A stretch of DNA of 64,000 bases from Mycolicibacter heraklionensis (GTDB lineage Bacteria > Actinomycetota > Actinomycetes > Mycobacteriales > Mycobacteriaceae), in the NCBI RefSeq assembly GCF_019645815.1, contig NZ_CP080997.1, forward strand, positions 2,732,880-2,796,879. Reading direction: 5' to 3'. This document shows, one piece after another, positions 54,039 to 63,864 of this stretch (its first letter is position 1; every line of letters starts with the position of its first letter). The notes under the pieces were generated by a model. That model was not told the origin of the DNA. It did no database searches and saw only the letters and a list, made by a program, of their open reading frames with translations. A program made the position numbers and the translations under genes.

Positions 54039-54107
54039 CACGACCCCGATCCCTCGGCGTGCGCGCTACCGTCGACCTCGATCGATACCAGCGACGAGGA
54101 GCAGAGC

Positions 54108-55592
54108 GTGACCGAGCAACCCGACCACGAGATTTTGATCGTCGGAGCCGGCTTCTCCGGAATCGGGGCGGCGATCAACCTCGACCGTGCCGGGATGTCG
54201 GACTTCTCGATCATCGAAGCCGGCGACGGGGTGGGCGGCACCTGGCATTGGAACACCTATCCCGGTATCGCAGTGGATATTCCGTCGTTCTCCTACCAGT
54301 TCTCGTTCGAGCAGAGCCCGGACTGGTCGCGCACGTATGCACCCGGCCGGGAACTGAAGGCCTACGCCGAGCACTGCGTCGACAAGTACGACCTGCGCTC
54401 GCGAATCCGGTTCGGCACCAAGGTGCTTTCGGCGGAGTTCGACGAGGAACGCGGCTGGTGGCGGGTGCAGACCGATCCGGGCGGTCCTGTGACCGCGCGG
54501 TATCTGATCAATGCCAGCGGCGTGCTGACCACGCCGAACCTGCCCGACATCGCCGGCGTCGATACGTTCGCCGGAGTGACGATCCACACCGCGCGCTGGG
54601 ACCACTCGCAGGACCTGACCGGCAAACGAGTGGCGGTGATCGGCACCGGAGCCTCTGCGGTGCAGGTGATCCCGGAGATCGCGCCGATTGTCTCCTCGCT
54701 CACCGTTTTTCAGCGGACGCCGATCTGGTGTTTCCCGAAGTTCGATGTGCCGCTGGCCGCTCCGATGCGCTGGGCGATGCGGCTTCCCGGCGGCAAAGCA
54801 CTGCAGCGGCTGGCCAGCCAGGCCTTCGTCGAGGCGACCTTCCCGATCGCGGCGCAGTACTTCACGGTGTTTCCGCTGGCCAAGCGGATGGAGTCGGCCG
54901 GTCGGGCGTATCTGCGCAGGGAGGTGCACGATCCCGTCGTGCGTAAGCAGCTCACACCGCGCTACGCGGTCGGCTGCAAGCGCCCGGGTTTCCACAACAC
55001 CTACCTGTCGACGTTCAACCGCGACAACGTGCAGCTCGTGGTCGATCCGATCGAACGGATCACCCCCACCGGCGTGGTCACCGCCGACGGCACGGCTCAC
55101 GAGGCCGACGTGCTGATCCTGGCCACCGGGTTCAAGGTGATGGACAGCGACAACATTCCGACATTCGCCGTCACCGGGGCCGGCGGGCAGACCCTGAGCC
55201 AGTTCTGGGACGAGCACCGACTTCAGGCCTACGAGGGCGTCAGCATTCCCGGATTCCCGAACATGTTCAGCGTGTTCGGCCCCTACGGCTACGTCGGGTC
55301 GTCGTACTTCGCGCTGGTCGAAGCACAGACCCACCACATCGTGCGATGCCTGAAGCGCGCCCGCGGCCGCGGCGCGACCCGTATCGAGATCTCCGAGGCC
55401 GCCAACGCCCGCTACTTCGACGAGATGATGAGCAAACGGCACCGGCAGGTGTTCTGGCAGGACAGCTGCAAGTCGGCCAACAGCTATTACTTCGACAAAA
55501 ACGGTGATGTTCCGCTGCGGCCCACCACCACCGTGGAGGCCTACTGGCGCAGCCGACGGTTCGATCTCGACGACTACCGGTTCACCGCCTGA
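54108..55592 (+). CDS. FAD-dependent Baeyer-Villiger-type monooxygenase (Rv1393c type)
   Basis: 494 residues, GTG start with GAGGAG upstream. FAD site ILIVGAGFSGIGAAINL (~9-25), Baeyer-Villiger fingerprint FAGVTIHTARW (~150-160; pattern FxGxxxHxxxW), NADPH site VAVIGTGASAVQVIPEIA (~175-192) and LILATGFKVMDSDN. Such enzymes insert oxygen into ketones or oxidise sulfur/nitrogen; mycobacterial members also activate thioamide drugs. Position next to metK matches Rv1393c. A palindromic element follows its stop. Confidence 0.9.
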   Translation: MTEQPDHEILIVGAGFSGIGAAINLDRAGMSDFSIIEAGDGVGGTWHWNTYPGIAVDIPSFSYQFSFEQSPDWSRTYAPGRELKAYAEHCVDKYDLRSRIRFGTKVLSAEFDEERGWWRVQTDPGGPVTARYLINASGVLTTPNLPDIAGVDTFAGVTIHTARWDHSQDLTGKRVAVIGTGASAVQVIPEIAPIVSSLTVFQRTPIWCFPKFDVPLAAPMRWAMRLPGGKALQRLASQAFVEATFPIAAQYFTVFPLAKRMESAGRAYLRREVHDPVVRKQLTPRYAVGCKRPGFHNTYLSTFNRDNVQLVVDPIERITPTGVVTADGTAHEADVLILATGFKVMDSDNIPTFAVTGAGGQTLSQFWDEHRLQAYEGVSIPGFPNMFSVFGPYGYVGSSYFALVEAQTHHIVRCLKRARGRGATRIEISEAANARYFDEMMSKRHRQVFWQDSCKSANSYYFDKNGDVPLRPTTTVEAYWRSRRFDLDDYRFTA

Positions 55593-55603
55593 GTTTTACT
55601 GCG

Positions 55604-55661
55604 CGAGCAGACGCAAAAGCCCCCAAATCCGGCCGGAAATGGGGGCCTATGCGTCTGCTCG
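55604..55661. repeat. Palindromic element B (27-bp imperfect arms), bidirectional terminator
   Basis: Left arm 55604-55630 begins CGAGCAGACGCAAAAGCCCC and right arm 55635-55661 ends GCGTCTGCTCG, with a 4-nt loop GGCC and about five mismatches. It sits between the convergent monooxygenase and metK genes, where it can serve both as terminator. The outer CGAGCAGACG is identical to element A at 6673-6734, while the inner sequence differs. Confidence 0.75.
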
Positions 55662-55667
55662 GCAAAA

Positions 55668-56879
<1,212 letters not shown>

Positions 56880-56910
56880 AATGTCGCCTTCCGGGTAATC
56901 GATCCAAAAG

Positions 56911-56928
56911 TTAGCTCGGGCTAATATA
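56911..56928 (-). promoter_or_regulatory. metK promoter -10 with overlapping TTAGC/GCTAA palindrome
   Basis: The minus strand has TATATT at 56928-56923, and TTAGCTCGGGCTAA (56911-56924) is an inverted repeat at the expected transcription start. The adjoining AAAGTTAGCTC also occurs at 59078-59088 in front of the desaturase-like/TetR operon. A shared TetR operator is possible. Confidence 0.4.
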
Positions 56929-57076
56929 GCCGTGCGGTCCTCGGGAGAGCCTGGCAGCCCGCTGCCCACCCCCCGTGCCACGGGGCGGTTGCTGGTTGCG
57001 CTGCCCCCGCGTCCAATTCTCGACAACATCCCCCACGACGAGAATCCCGAACGACTCGGCCCTGCGAGCGCCTACT

Positions 57077-57691
57077 CTACCGTCCTGGCGCCGGCGTCGC
57101 CGTCTCGACCCGGACCGCCCAGCCGACCAGTGACCGCAGATAACTCAGTACCAATTCGTCCGGGTGTGCCCGCGGGTCGGTGAGATGGAGCAGCGCCAGC
57201 TCTTCCAATGCGGACAACAACAGCCGCATCGTCACACCGTCGGCGTCGATCGGGTGGCCCGCTAACCGGGACAGCCGCCCGGCGGCAATGGTCCGTGCAT
57301 AGCGACGACCCGCTTCCGTGCGGGCCCCCAACTGCGGCGGGGCGCCGGCCGGCGGGCTGAGGATGATGCGCCAACTGGTGGGCGCCGCATGGAGATAGGC
57401 CAGGATGCCGCGGCCGAGCGCATCCGGGTCGTCTCCGAGCGGACCGTCCACGCTGCGCATTCCGGCGAACGCGATCGCCGATTCGCGGTCGAGCAGCGCC
57501 GTCATCAGTCCGGCCAGATCGCCGAAGTTCTGATACACGACGGTCCGGGTCACCTGCGCGGCGCGGGCCACCCGTTCGATGGTCACTGCGGCGAAACCTT
57601 CGGCGGCGACGATGTCGCGGGCGTGGTCCAGCAGTTGCATCCGCCGGGCTTGTGCCGACATCCGCCGCTTCGGTTCCGGGCGCGCGCTCAT
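57077..57691 (-). CDS. TetR-family transcription regulator
   Basis: 204 residues from the ATG at 57691, which overlaps the upstream flavoenzyme stop by 4 nt (ATGA). The DNA-binding domain is at ~12-60: RMQLLDHARDIVAAEGFAAV, IERVARAAQVTRTVVYQNFG. The C-terminal ligand domain is unassigned. Coupled to the flavoenzyme gene, so it likely controls its own operon through the inverted repeat at 59063-59085. There is 197 bp between its stop and the metK start, holding the metK promoter. Confidence 0.85.
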   Translation of the reverse strand: MSARPEPKRRMSAQARRMQLLDHARDIVAAEGFAAVTIERVARAAQVTRTVVYQNFGDLAGLMTALLDRESAIAFAGMRSVDGPLGDDPDALGRGILAYLHAAPTSWRIILSPPAGAPPQLGARTEAGRRYARTIAAGRLSRLAGHPIDADGVTMRLLLSALEELALLHLTDPRAHPDELVLSYLRSLVGWAVRVETATPAPGR

Positions 57692-59046
57692 GGGGATTCC
57701 GGCAGCTCGAGCAGCAACTCCACGGCGCGGGCCGCACTCTGCGCGGCGCTCTCCATGGTCGCCGACCAATCGGTACGGGTCCAGTCGCCGGCGAGCACCA
57801 GGCTGGGCACCGAGGTGCGCTGATCCGGGCGCAGCCCATCGGTGCCCACCACCTGCGAGAAGGTGGCTTTGGGCATTTTGACCACCTGTGCAGCAACGAC
57901 ATTCGCCTCGGCCGCGGCCGGATAGTAGCGGCGTAGCATCTCCATCTGCTCGGCCACGATCTGCTCGTTGGACCGGTGAATCTGCTCGTAGGCGCCGCTG
58001 GTGGTCAGGCAATACAGCCAGGCGCCGTTTGGATCGCGGCGCTGCATCCGCTGCCGGTCGAACACCTCGTCGATGACGCCGGTGCCGCCGATCACCGACT
58101 CCATCGCCGCTTCGGTGCCCAGCGGCCGGTCCAGGTAGAGGTTGGTGCTCACGATCGGTGTGTAATGCAATTTTTCTGCAGCCGCGTAAATTTCGGCATG
58201 CTCGGGCAGATCGTCGAGCAAGCCGGCGATATTCGAGTTCGGCACCGCGCACACCACCGCATCCGCCGCCACTTCGGTGCCGTCCGCCAACTGCACGGCG
58301 CGAACGGCGTTGTCCTCCACAACGATTCGCCGGGCCACTGCGCGGTAGCGCACGTCGACGCCGAGCCGGTCGAAAACGGCGAGCGCGCCGGAGATATAGA
58401 GCGTGTCGAGATCGGTGGTGGGATAACCGATCGTCACCGCACTGCGGTGGCGCAGCCCGAGTCGGATGCCGGTCGCCAGAACATCGGCGAAGACTTTGGC
58501 CGAACCGCGGTCCACCGGCTCGGCGGCGATTCCGAGCGCGAGCCAGTCCCACACCGCCTCGCGGGCCCGGGCGGGCATCCCGACGCGTCGGAGCCACTGG
58601 TCGGTGCTGAGATCGGGCAAGTCGGCGGGTTGAAACAGCGCCTCGCCCGCCAGGCGCACCGTCGCAGCAGCGGTCCGCAGCCGGTCGAGCAGGCTCGCGT
58701 CGGGGTGCGGCCCGAACAGCGTTCGCACCGCGCCCAGTCCGCGAGTCACCAGGGTGGTGGTGGCCCCGCCGGGCCAGCGCAGCGTTCCGCCGGTCGGAAA
58801 CTCGACCATCGACCGGGTCCCGACGCTGGTCAGGTAGCGAAACAGGTGGTCGTATCCGCTGGCGATCACGTGCTGGCCGTTGTCCGCGAGGTCCGCGATG
58901 CCCGGCACCTGCATCGCCTGGGTGCGCCCGCCGAGCCGGCCGCGCCGCTCCAGCAGCGTGACCTTCTTACCCGCCTCGGCCAACCAGACCGCCGCGGCCA
59001 GTCCAGCCAGGCCACCGCCGATCACCACGTAGCGTCGATCGTCCAT
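57688..59046 (-). CDS. HpnE/phytoene-desaturase-like FAD oxidoreductase
   Basis: 452 residues. N-terminal FAD-binding VVIGGGLAGLAAAVWLAEAG (~7-26) and ERRGRLGGRTQAM; C-terminal LVLAGDWTRTDWSATMESAA (~418-437), the ending typical of squalene-associated FAD desaturases (HpnE) and carotene desaturases. The substrate is probably an isoprenoid, but no squalene, hopanoid or carotenoid gene is in the window. GAGAGGGG precedes the ATG. Operon with the TetR gene. Confidence 0.8.
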   Translation of the reverse strand: MDDRRYVVIGGGLAGLAAAVWLAEAGKKVTLLERRGRLGGRTQAMQVPGIADLADNGQHVIASGYDHLFRYLTSVGTRSMVEFPTGGTLRWPGGATTTLVTRGLGAVRTLFGPHPDASLLDRLRTAAATVRLAGEALFQPADLPDLSTDQWLRRVGMPARAREAVWDWLALGIAAEPVDRGSAKVFADVLATGIRLGLRHRSAVTIGYPTTDLDTLYISGALAVFDRLGVDVRYRAVARRIVVEDNAVRAVQLADGTEVAADAVVCAVPNSNIAGLLDDLPEHAEIYAAAEKLHYTPIVSTNLYLDRPLGTEAAMESVIGGTGVIDEVFDRQRMQRRDPNGAWLYCLTTSGAYEQIHRSNEQIVAEQMEMLRRYYPAAAEANVVAAQVVKMPKATFSQVVGTDGLRPDQRTSVPSLVLAGDWTRTDWSATMESAAQSAARAVELLLELPESP

Positions 59047-59062
59047 GCCCGGCCCCTCTCGA

Positions 59063-59085
59063 CTAACTTACGGCTCGAAAGTTAG
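59063..59085. promoter_or_regulatory. Candidate TetR operator overlapping the flavoenzyme promoter
   Basis: CTAACTT (59063-59069) and AAGTTAG (59079-59085) form an inverted repeat with 9 nt between. On the minus strand TAAGTT within it fits a -10 (TANNNT), so binding would block transcription of the flavoenzyme-tetR operon. The flanking AAAGTTAGCTC is also found before metK. Confidence 0.5.
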
Positions 59086-59138
59086 CTCAGGAGGGACGCG
59101 GGGTCAACGGTCCGACAGCCCTGCGGTGGTGGGGCGCG

Positions 59139-60392
59139 TCAGTCGCGGCTGCCGCCGAGGAACGCCACGACCGCGTCCACAATGCGGCTGGCCATCAACG
59201 TCTTGGAGCCCGACTCCAGGGCGGACTCCGTTCCGTCCGCAGCCAGCAGCCACCCGTCGTTGTGGTCGACCTCGAATGCCCGGCCGTCCCCGACCGCGTT
59301 GACCACCAACAGGTCACATCCCTTGCGGCGCAGCTTTGCCCGGGCGTGGAACAGCACGTCGCCGTTCTCGTCGCCGGTCTCCGCCGCGAAGCCGACAATG
59401 GCCCGCATATTGGGCAGCTGCCCGTCGGCGCGGGCACGTACCGCGCCGGCCAGCACGTCATCGTTGCGGACCAGTTCTATGGTCGGCTCCCCCGCACTGT
59501 CGGGGCCCTTCTTGATCTTGGCCTGCGCCACCCGCACCGGGCGGAAGTCGGCGACGGCAGCAGCCATCACCAGCACGTGCGCCTCGGGGGCGTGCTTGGA
59601 CACCGCGTCATGGAGCTGCTGGGCGGAGCTGACGTGCACCACGTGGACCCCGGCCGGATCGATCAGGCCCGCGGTGTGCGCGGCGATCAGGGTGACCTCG
59701 GCGCCGCGCTGGGCGGCCACCCGGGCCACCGCGTAGCCCTGCTTGCCCGAACTGCGGTTGCCGATGAAGCGGACGGGGTCGATCGGCTCGCGAGTGCCCC
59801 CCGCGGTCACCAGCACCTTCTGCCCGGCCAGGTCGTAGGGCAACGCATCGGCCCGCTCCAGCAGCAGCGACGCGAAGGTGTTGATCTCCTCGGCCTCGGG
59901 CAGCCGGCCGGGGCCGGTGTCGGTGCCGGTCAGTCGGCCCGATGCGGGCTCCAGGACGACCGCGCCGCGTTCCCGCAGCGTCGTCACATTGGCGACGGTG
60001 GCCGGATGCTGCCACATCTCGGTGTGCATGGCCGGGGCGAACAGCACCGGGCATCGGGCGGTGAGCAGGGTGGCGGTCAGCAGGTCGTCGGCGCGGCCGG
60101 CAACCGCACGGGCCAAGAGGTCGGCGGTGGCCGGGGCTACTACCACCAAGTCAGCCTGCTGACCGATGGCCACATGGGGTACGCCGGGGACGTCGTCGAA
60201 GACCCCGGTGTGCACCGGCTGGCCGGACAGCGCCTCGAAGGTGGCTGCCCCGACGAACCGCAGGGCGCCCTCCGTCGGGACGACGCGAACCGAATGGCCG
60301 GCCTCGGCCAGCTGGCGGACCACGGTGCACGCCTTGTATGCGGCGATGCCTCCGGAGACACCGACGACGACCCGTTTCTGGCCCACCGGCAT
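59139..60392 (-). CDS. coaBC: Bifunctional PPC decarboxylase / phosphopantothenate-cysteine ligase
   Basis: 417 residues from the ATG at 60392 (MPVGQKRVVVGVSGG), close to the 418 of M. tuberculosis CoaBC. CoaC flavoprotein part: VSGGIAAYKACTVVRQLAEA and FAPAMHTEMWQHPA. CoaB part: VLVTAGGTREPIDPVRFIGN, RSSGKQGYAVA, AAAVADFRP and the KIKK loop. Makes 4'-phosphopantetheine for CoA and ACP. A longer frame upstream would run into the rpoZ end. Confidence 0.95.
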   Translation of the reverse strand: MPVGQKRVVVGVSGGIAAYKACTVVRQLAEAGHSVRVVPTEGALRFVGAATFEALSGQPVHTGVFDDVPGVPHVAIGQQADLVVVAPATADLLARAVAGRADDLLTATLLTARCPVLFAPAMHTEMWQHPATVANVTTLRERGAVVLEPASGRLTGTDTGPGRLPEAEEINTFASLLLERADALPYDLAGQKVLVTAGGTREPIDPVRFIGNRSSGKQGYAVARVAAQRGAEVTLIAAHTAGLIDPAGVHVVHVSSAQQLHDAVSKHAPEAHVLVMAAAVADFRPVRVAQAKIKKGPDSAGEPTIELVRNDDVLAGAVRARADGQLPNMRAIVGFAAETGDENGDVLFHARAKLRRKGCDLLVVNAVGDGRAFEVDHNDGWLLAADGTESALESGSKTLMASRIVDAVVAFLGGSRD

Positions 60393-60414
60393 GACCCGTC
60401 CTGCCCGGCTCCGG

Positions 60415-60735
60415 CTACTCGCCTTCGGTGTATTCGAGCAGGTCGGCGTGGATCTCACGCAGCGCGATCGACAGCGGCTTCTCCTGCAGGCCGGGCTCGA
60501 CCAGCGGTCCGACGTATTCGAGGATGCCCTCGCCGAGCTGGTTGTAGTAGTCGTTGATCTGCCGCGCCCGCTTGGCCGCGTAGATCACCAGCGCGTACTT
60601 GCTCGACGCCCGCTGCAACAGCTCGTCGATGGGCGGGTTGGTGATACCGAGGGGCGTGTCGTAACCGCCGATCAACGCCGGGTCGAACTCGTCGGCGTCG
60701 GTCACCACGGCCGAGTCGGTCTGCGAGGTACTCAC
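60415..60735 (-). CDS. rpoZ: RNA polymerase omega subunit
   Basis: 106 residues. Omega signature: [20 protein letters not shown] (~31-50), [19 protein letters not shown] and [15 protein letters not shown] near the C-terminus. Stabilises the beta' subunit. Lies between gmk and coaBC, as in other actinobacteria. Confidence 0.95.
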   Translation of the reverse strand: MSTSQTDSAVVTDADEFDPALIGGYDTPLGITNPPIDELLQRASSKYALVIYAAKRARQINDYYNQLGEGILEYVGPLVEPGLQEKPLSIALREIHADLLEYTEGE

Positions 60736-60802
60736 TTAAGACAATCTCCTGAAGCTCTTTGGCTGGGGGCGGGTCGCGCCTGCTGGTTGTCGTCCGGGCA
60801 AA

Positions 60803-61405
60803 TCAGACCGCGCCCGATGCGGTATCCACCAGCAAGGATACCAATTCTGAGCAGGCGGTTTCCAATCGACCGTTGACCACGACCGCGTCGAAGTCTCCTT
60901 GTGCCGCCAACTCGGTGCGTGCGGTGGCCAACCGGCGTTGCATGACGTCCGCGGATTCGGTGCCGCGGCCGGCCAGTCTGGCCTGCAGCGTCTCCCAATC
61001 CGGCGGGGCCAGAAACACCGTGACCGCCTCCGGCAGGGCCTTCTTGATGGCCCGGGCCCCGGCCAGGTCGACCTCGATCAGAACGGGCCGGCCGGAGCGG
61101 GTGGCGGCTAGGACGGGGGCCGCCGGAGTACCTGACCGCTGCAGCCCGCCGTGAATGTCGGCCCACTCCAGGAGCTCATTTTGCTCAACCAGCCGGTCAA
61201 ACTCCGCCGGCGTAACAAATCGGTAGTCGACGCCGTCCACCTCCCCCGGCCTGGGTGCCCGGGTGGTGGCCGACACACTGAAATACAGGTCCGGAACCCG
61301 CTCTCGCAGGCACCGGACCACGCTCGACTTACCGACCGCGGATGGGCCGGACAGCACCACGACGCGTCCCGCGTGCCCGCTGCCCGGCCCTCCACCGGTA
61401 TTCAC
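60803..61405 (-). CDS. gmk: Guanylate kinase
   Basis: 200 residues from the GTG at 61405, 7 nt after the mihF stop; a longer frame overlaps mihF and is less likely. P-loop [20 protein letters not shown] (~14-33), guanylate kinase signature [18 protein letters not shown] and [11 protein letters not shown]. Phosphorylates GMP to GDP. Start is not backed by a clear ribosome site. Confidence 0.94.
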   Translation of the reverse strand: MNTGGGPGSGHAGRVVVLSGPSAVGKSSVVRCLRERVPDLYFSVSATTRAPRPGEVDGVDYRFVTPAEFDRLVEQNELLEWADIHGGLQRSGTPAAPVLAATRSGRPVLIEVDLAGARAIKKALPEAVTVFLAPPDWETLQARLAGRGTESADVMQRRLATARTELAAQGDFDAVVVNGRLETACSELVSLLVDTASGAV

Positions 61406-61412
61406 TGCCGGG

Positions 61413-61730
61413 TCAGGAGAAGTCGAACTTCTCCAGCAGCGCCTTGCGCTGCCGGTCGCCCAGGCCACGCAGCCGGCGCGTGGGGGCGATCTCCAGCTCG
61501 GTCATGATCTCCTGCGCCTTGACCTTGCCGACCTTCGGCAACGCCTCCAGCAGCGCAGACACCTTCATCTTGCCAAGGACCTCGTCGGTCTCGGCGTCCT
61601 TGAGCACCTGCTTGAGATTGGTGCCGCCACGCTTGAGCCGGTCCTTGAGCTCCGCTCGGGCCCGACGCGCGGCCGCCGCCTTCTCCAACGCGGCGGCGCG
61701 CTGCTCGTCGGTCAACTGGGGAAGGGCCAC
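61413..61730 (-). CDS. mihF: Mycobacterial integration host factor mIHF
   Basis: 105 residues, the conserved mIHF length. Basic N-terminal helix ([20 protein letters not shown]), then the helix-two-turn-helix region ([40 protein letters not shown]). An essential nucleoid protein that bends DNA and originally was found as a cofactor of phage L5 integrase. Heads the mihF-gmk-rpoZ-coaBC run. Confidence 0.95.
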   Translation of the reverse strand: MALPQLTDEQRAAALEKAAAARRARAELKDRLKRGGTNLKQVLKDAETDEVLGKMKVSALLEALPKVGKVKAQEIMTELEIAPTRRLRGLGDRQRKALLEKFDFS

Positions 61731-62504
61731 GATTCCTCCGTCTCGTCATCATCGACAACGTCGATGTTTTCCTTGTCCCGGCCAGGTACTTCGGCCAGAG
61801 ACGACGACCGTACCCACGCCGTCTGACGAAATCTAACCCCACCCCCCCGTTTCCGGCTACAAATGCCCAGCGTATGGGGTCCGGGCGCGCGCCATCTACC
61901 CGAGTCAGCCACGATCGGTCTGCCCTCCCGGGGTGAAGCGCGATCCCCGGCGGCGCGACCCGAAAAACCACTCTGAACTAGCCTTTTGCTTCTTCTCGCC
62001 GGCCGGATGGGACGCCGCGCCGTGGGCACGGCGGTGGACTTCGGGATGGGACCGGACATTCATGCCATTGACTTCGCACCTCGCGGCGTGTCGGGCGTGT
62101 CGAGGGCGGCTTCGGCCACCTACCGGGGGATCCATCGCGACGAACGCCGGCGCCGGCTTGATCCATCGGCCACCCGGGGACCACGTCCGGGAGGGGGTTT
62201 GGCGACCGAATTCGCATGCCAGCCTCTCGCGGACCCCGCCATTCGCTGGCAGCTGAATACCCCGTAAGCCCGCAGCCCGTTATTGCTATGCGAAGGCGTA
62301 AGTGGCGCAGCAAGAACCCGAAAAACCGGGAACCCGATGGACTAACAGCAACAATTCAGGGAGTTTTTACACTTAAACGGCCGAAGTCGTGGGTTGGCTA
62401 CCTAATGTTCCGGCCAGGTGGGTGGTCCACCCGGGGGTGTTTATGGGGGGTATGACTATGAACATTTCCGCTGAATACCGTTTCGGTAGAGAAAGTGGGA
62501 ATTC
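61731..62504. other. 774-bp region without a recognised gene
   Basis: In M. tuberculosis the PE15/PPE20 genes occupy the mihF-pyrF interval; none is here. Open frames up to 107 codons exist on both strands but have no recognised family and shadow-like composition, e.g. 61986-62267 on the plus strand. The right third (62270-62500) is AT-richer, with a TTATTGCTATG at 62280-62290 and a CCCG-AAAAAC-CGGG hairpin near 62325. It probably holds the mihF promoter at the left and a long 5' leader for the glycine-rich gene at the right. Confidence 0.5.
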
Positions 62505-62945
62505 ATGACAATGACAATGACGACAGTTGGCCGTGCTGGCCGGTGGGCTCTTGCAACGGCCGCGGTGTTGACCCTCGGCGCTTTTGGGATTGGCGCAGCC
62601 AGCGCCGAACCCAATGACGGAATCACCGGTGGCGCCGGCAACAACGGCGGCGTGAATGTGAATATGGGGCCGTTCGGCGGCGGCATGAATGTCGGCAGAA
62701 ACGGCGGCTTCAACTTCGGCCCCAACGGAATCGGCGCCGGCGGCGGACAGAACAACAACGCCAACGTCAACATGGGGCCCTTCGGCGGCGGCATGAATGT
62801 CGGCAGAAACGGCGGCTTCAACTTCGGCCCCAACGGAATCGGCGCCGGCGGCGGACAGAACAACAACGCCAACGTCAACATGGGGCCCTTCGGCGGCGGT
62901 TACAGCACGAACGCCGGTGGCGGAGTCAACTTCGGCGGCCGGTAG
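62505..62945 (+). CDS. Secreted glycine/asparagine-rich repeat protein
   Basis: 146 residues; ATGs at 62505, 62511 and 62517 are all possible (MTMTMTTVG). A Sec signal peptide (RWALATAAVLTLGAFGIGA) ends AASA before EPNDG, giving a ~110-residue mature protein. The body is two exact copies of a 36-residue unit (NMGPFGGGMNVGRNGGFNFG then PNGIGAGGGQNNNANV) and the start of a third. It is almost free of charged residues and has no cysteine, so it should be flexible or amyloid/film-like on the cell surface. No family recognised. Confidence 0.75.
   Translation: MTMTMTTVGRAGRWALATAAVLTLGAFGIGAASAEPNDGITGGAGNNGGVNVNMGPFGGGMNVGRNGGFNFGPNGIGAGGGQNNNANVNMGPFGGGMNVGRNGGFNFGPNGIGAGGGQNNNANVNMGPFGGGYSTNAGGGVNFGGR
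62661..62899 (+). repeat. 108-bp tandem repeat within the glycine-rich gene
   Basis: Units start at 62661, 62769 and 62877, exactly 108 bp apart; the third stops after about 23 bp. The units are almost identical at nucleotide level including synonymous sites, pointing to recent duplication. Copy number may vary between strains. Confidence 0.9.
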
Positions 62946-62953
62946 CTGACAAT

Positions 62954-63002
62954 CCAGGGCCTGCGGCGGCGCCCCCCGAACGGGCGCCCCCGCAGGCCCT
63001 GG
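62954..63002. terminator. Strong bidirectional stem-loop terminator
   Basis: CCAGGGCCTGCGG (62954-62966) pairs perfectly with 62990-63002, and inside it GGCGCCC (62968-62974) pairs with 62982-62988. It lies between the convergent glycine-rich gene and pyrF. No T-run follows, which is usual for mycobacterial terminators. Confidence 0.75.
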
Positions 63003-63030
63003 TGCGTCGAGCCTCGCTGGGTCTCCGGAG

Positions 63031-63864
63031 CTATCCCGCAGCCAAGTAGGCCACGGCGTCCCGCAACCGTTCGGCCGCGGCACGCAGCGCGCCAGTCTGC
63101 GGGCCGACACGCAGCACCTCCCGCGAGACTGCCGGCAGCAAAGTGCCCTTGGCGGCCCCTCCCAGCCCGGCAAGGGCCTCTGGGCGTCCGCCCTGGGCCC
63201 CAACGCCCGGCACCAGCACCGGACCGCCCAGTGCGCTCAGATCGGGCACCTCGCGCAGCGTGGCGCCCACCACGACCCCGACTGAGCCCAGTCCCGCCAC
63301 GCTCTCGGCCCGATTCGCTGCCGCGGCCGCGTCGACGACCGCCTGAGCCACCGTGCGGCCGTCCTCGCCCTGGGCTCGCTGCACGCTCGCCCCCTCCGGG
63401 TTGGAGGTGGCCGCCAGCACGAAGACACCCCGCCCATGGGCCGCCGCGGTCTCCAGCAGCGGCTGCAGTGACCCGAAACCCAGGTAGGGCGAGGCCGTCA
63501 CCGCATCGGCGGCCAGCGGCGACTCGCCCGCCCAGGCGGTTGCGTAGGCGGCCATGGTCGAGCCGATGTCACCGCGCTTGGCGTCGGCCAGCACCAGCAC
63601 ACCGGCCTCGCGCAGCGCCGCGATGGTGCGCTCCAGCACGACGAACCCGGCCGACCCGTACGCCTCGAAGAACGCCACCTGCGGCTTGACAACCGCGAAC
63701 CCGGCGAACGCCGTCACGCAGGTCTCGCTGAACGCCGCCAGCCCGTCCGGCGTGGCGGGCAGGCCCCACGAGGCCAGCAATTCGGGGTGCGGGTCGATGC
63801 CCAGGCACAGCGGCCCGCGGGCCGCCGTCGCCTCGGCCAGCCGTGCACCGAACCCCGGTATCAC
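63031..63864 (-). CDS. pyrF: Orotidine 5'-phosphate decarboxylase (type 2)
   Basis: 277 residues from the GTG at 63864, which shares a base with the carB stop (TAGTG). Active-site region [20 protein letters not shown] with the catalytic Asp-x-Lys (~93-112), [18 protein letters not shown] and [16 protein letters not shown]. Last step of UMP synthesis, coupled to carB as in other mycobacteria. A longer frame upstream lies inside carB and is rejected. Confidence 0.95.
   Translation of the reverse strand: MIPGFGARLAEATAARGPLCLGIDPHPELLASWGLPATPDGLAAFSETCVTAFAGFAVVKPQVAFFEAYGSAGFVVLERTIAALREAGVLVLADAKRGDIGSTMAAYATAWAGESPLAADAVTASPYLGFGSLQPLLETAAAHGRGVFVLAATSNPEGASVQRAQGEDGRTVAQAVVDAAAAANRAESVAGLGSVGVVVGATLREVPDLSALGGPVLVPGVGAQGGRPEALAGLGGAAKGTLLPAVSREVLRVGPQTGALRAAAERLRDAVAYLAAG

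Noticed and set aside
61986..62267. Possible 93-codon gene between mihF and the glycine-rich gene
   Set aside because: No ribosome site, no recognised family, and competing frames of similar length on both strands.
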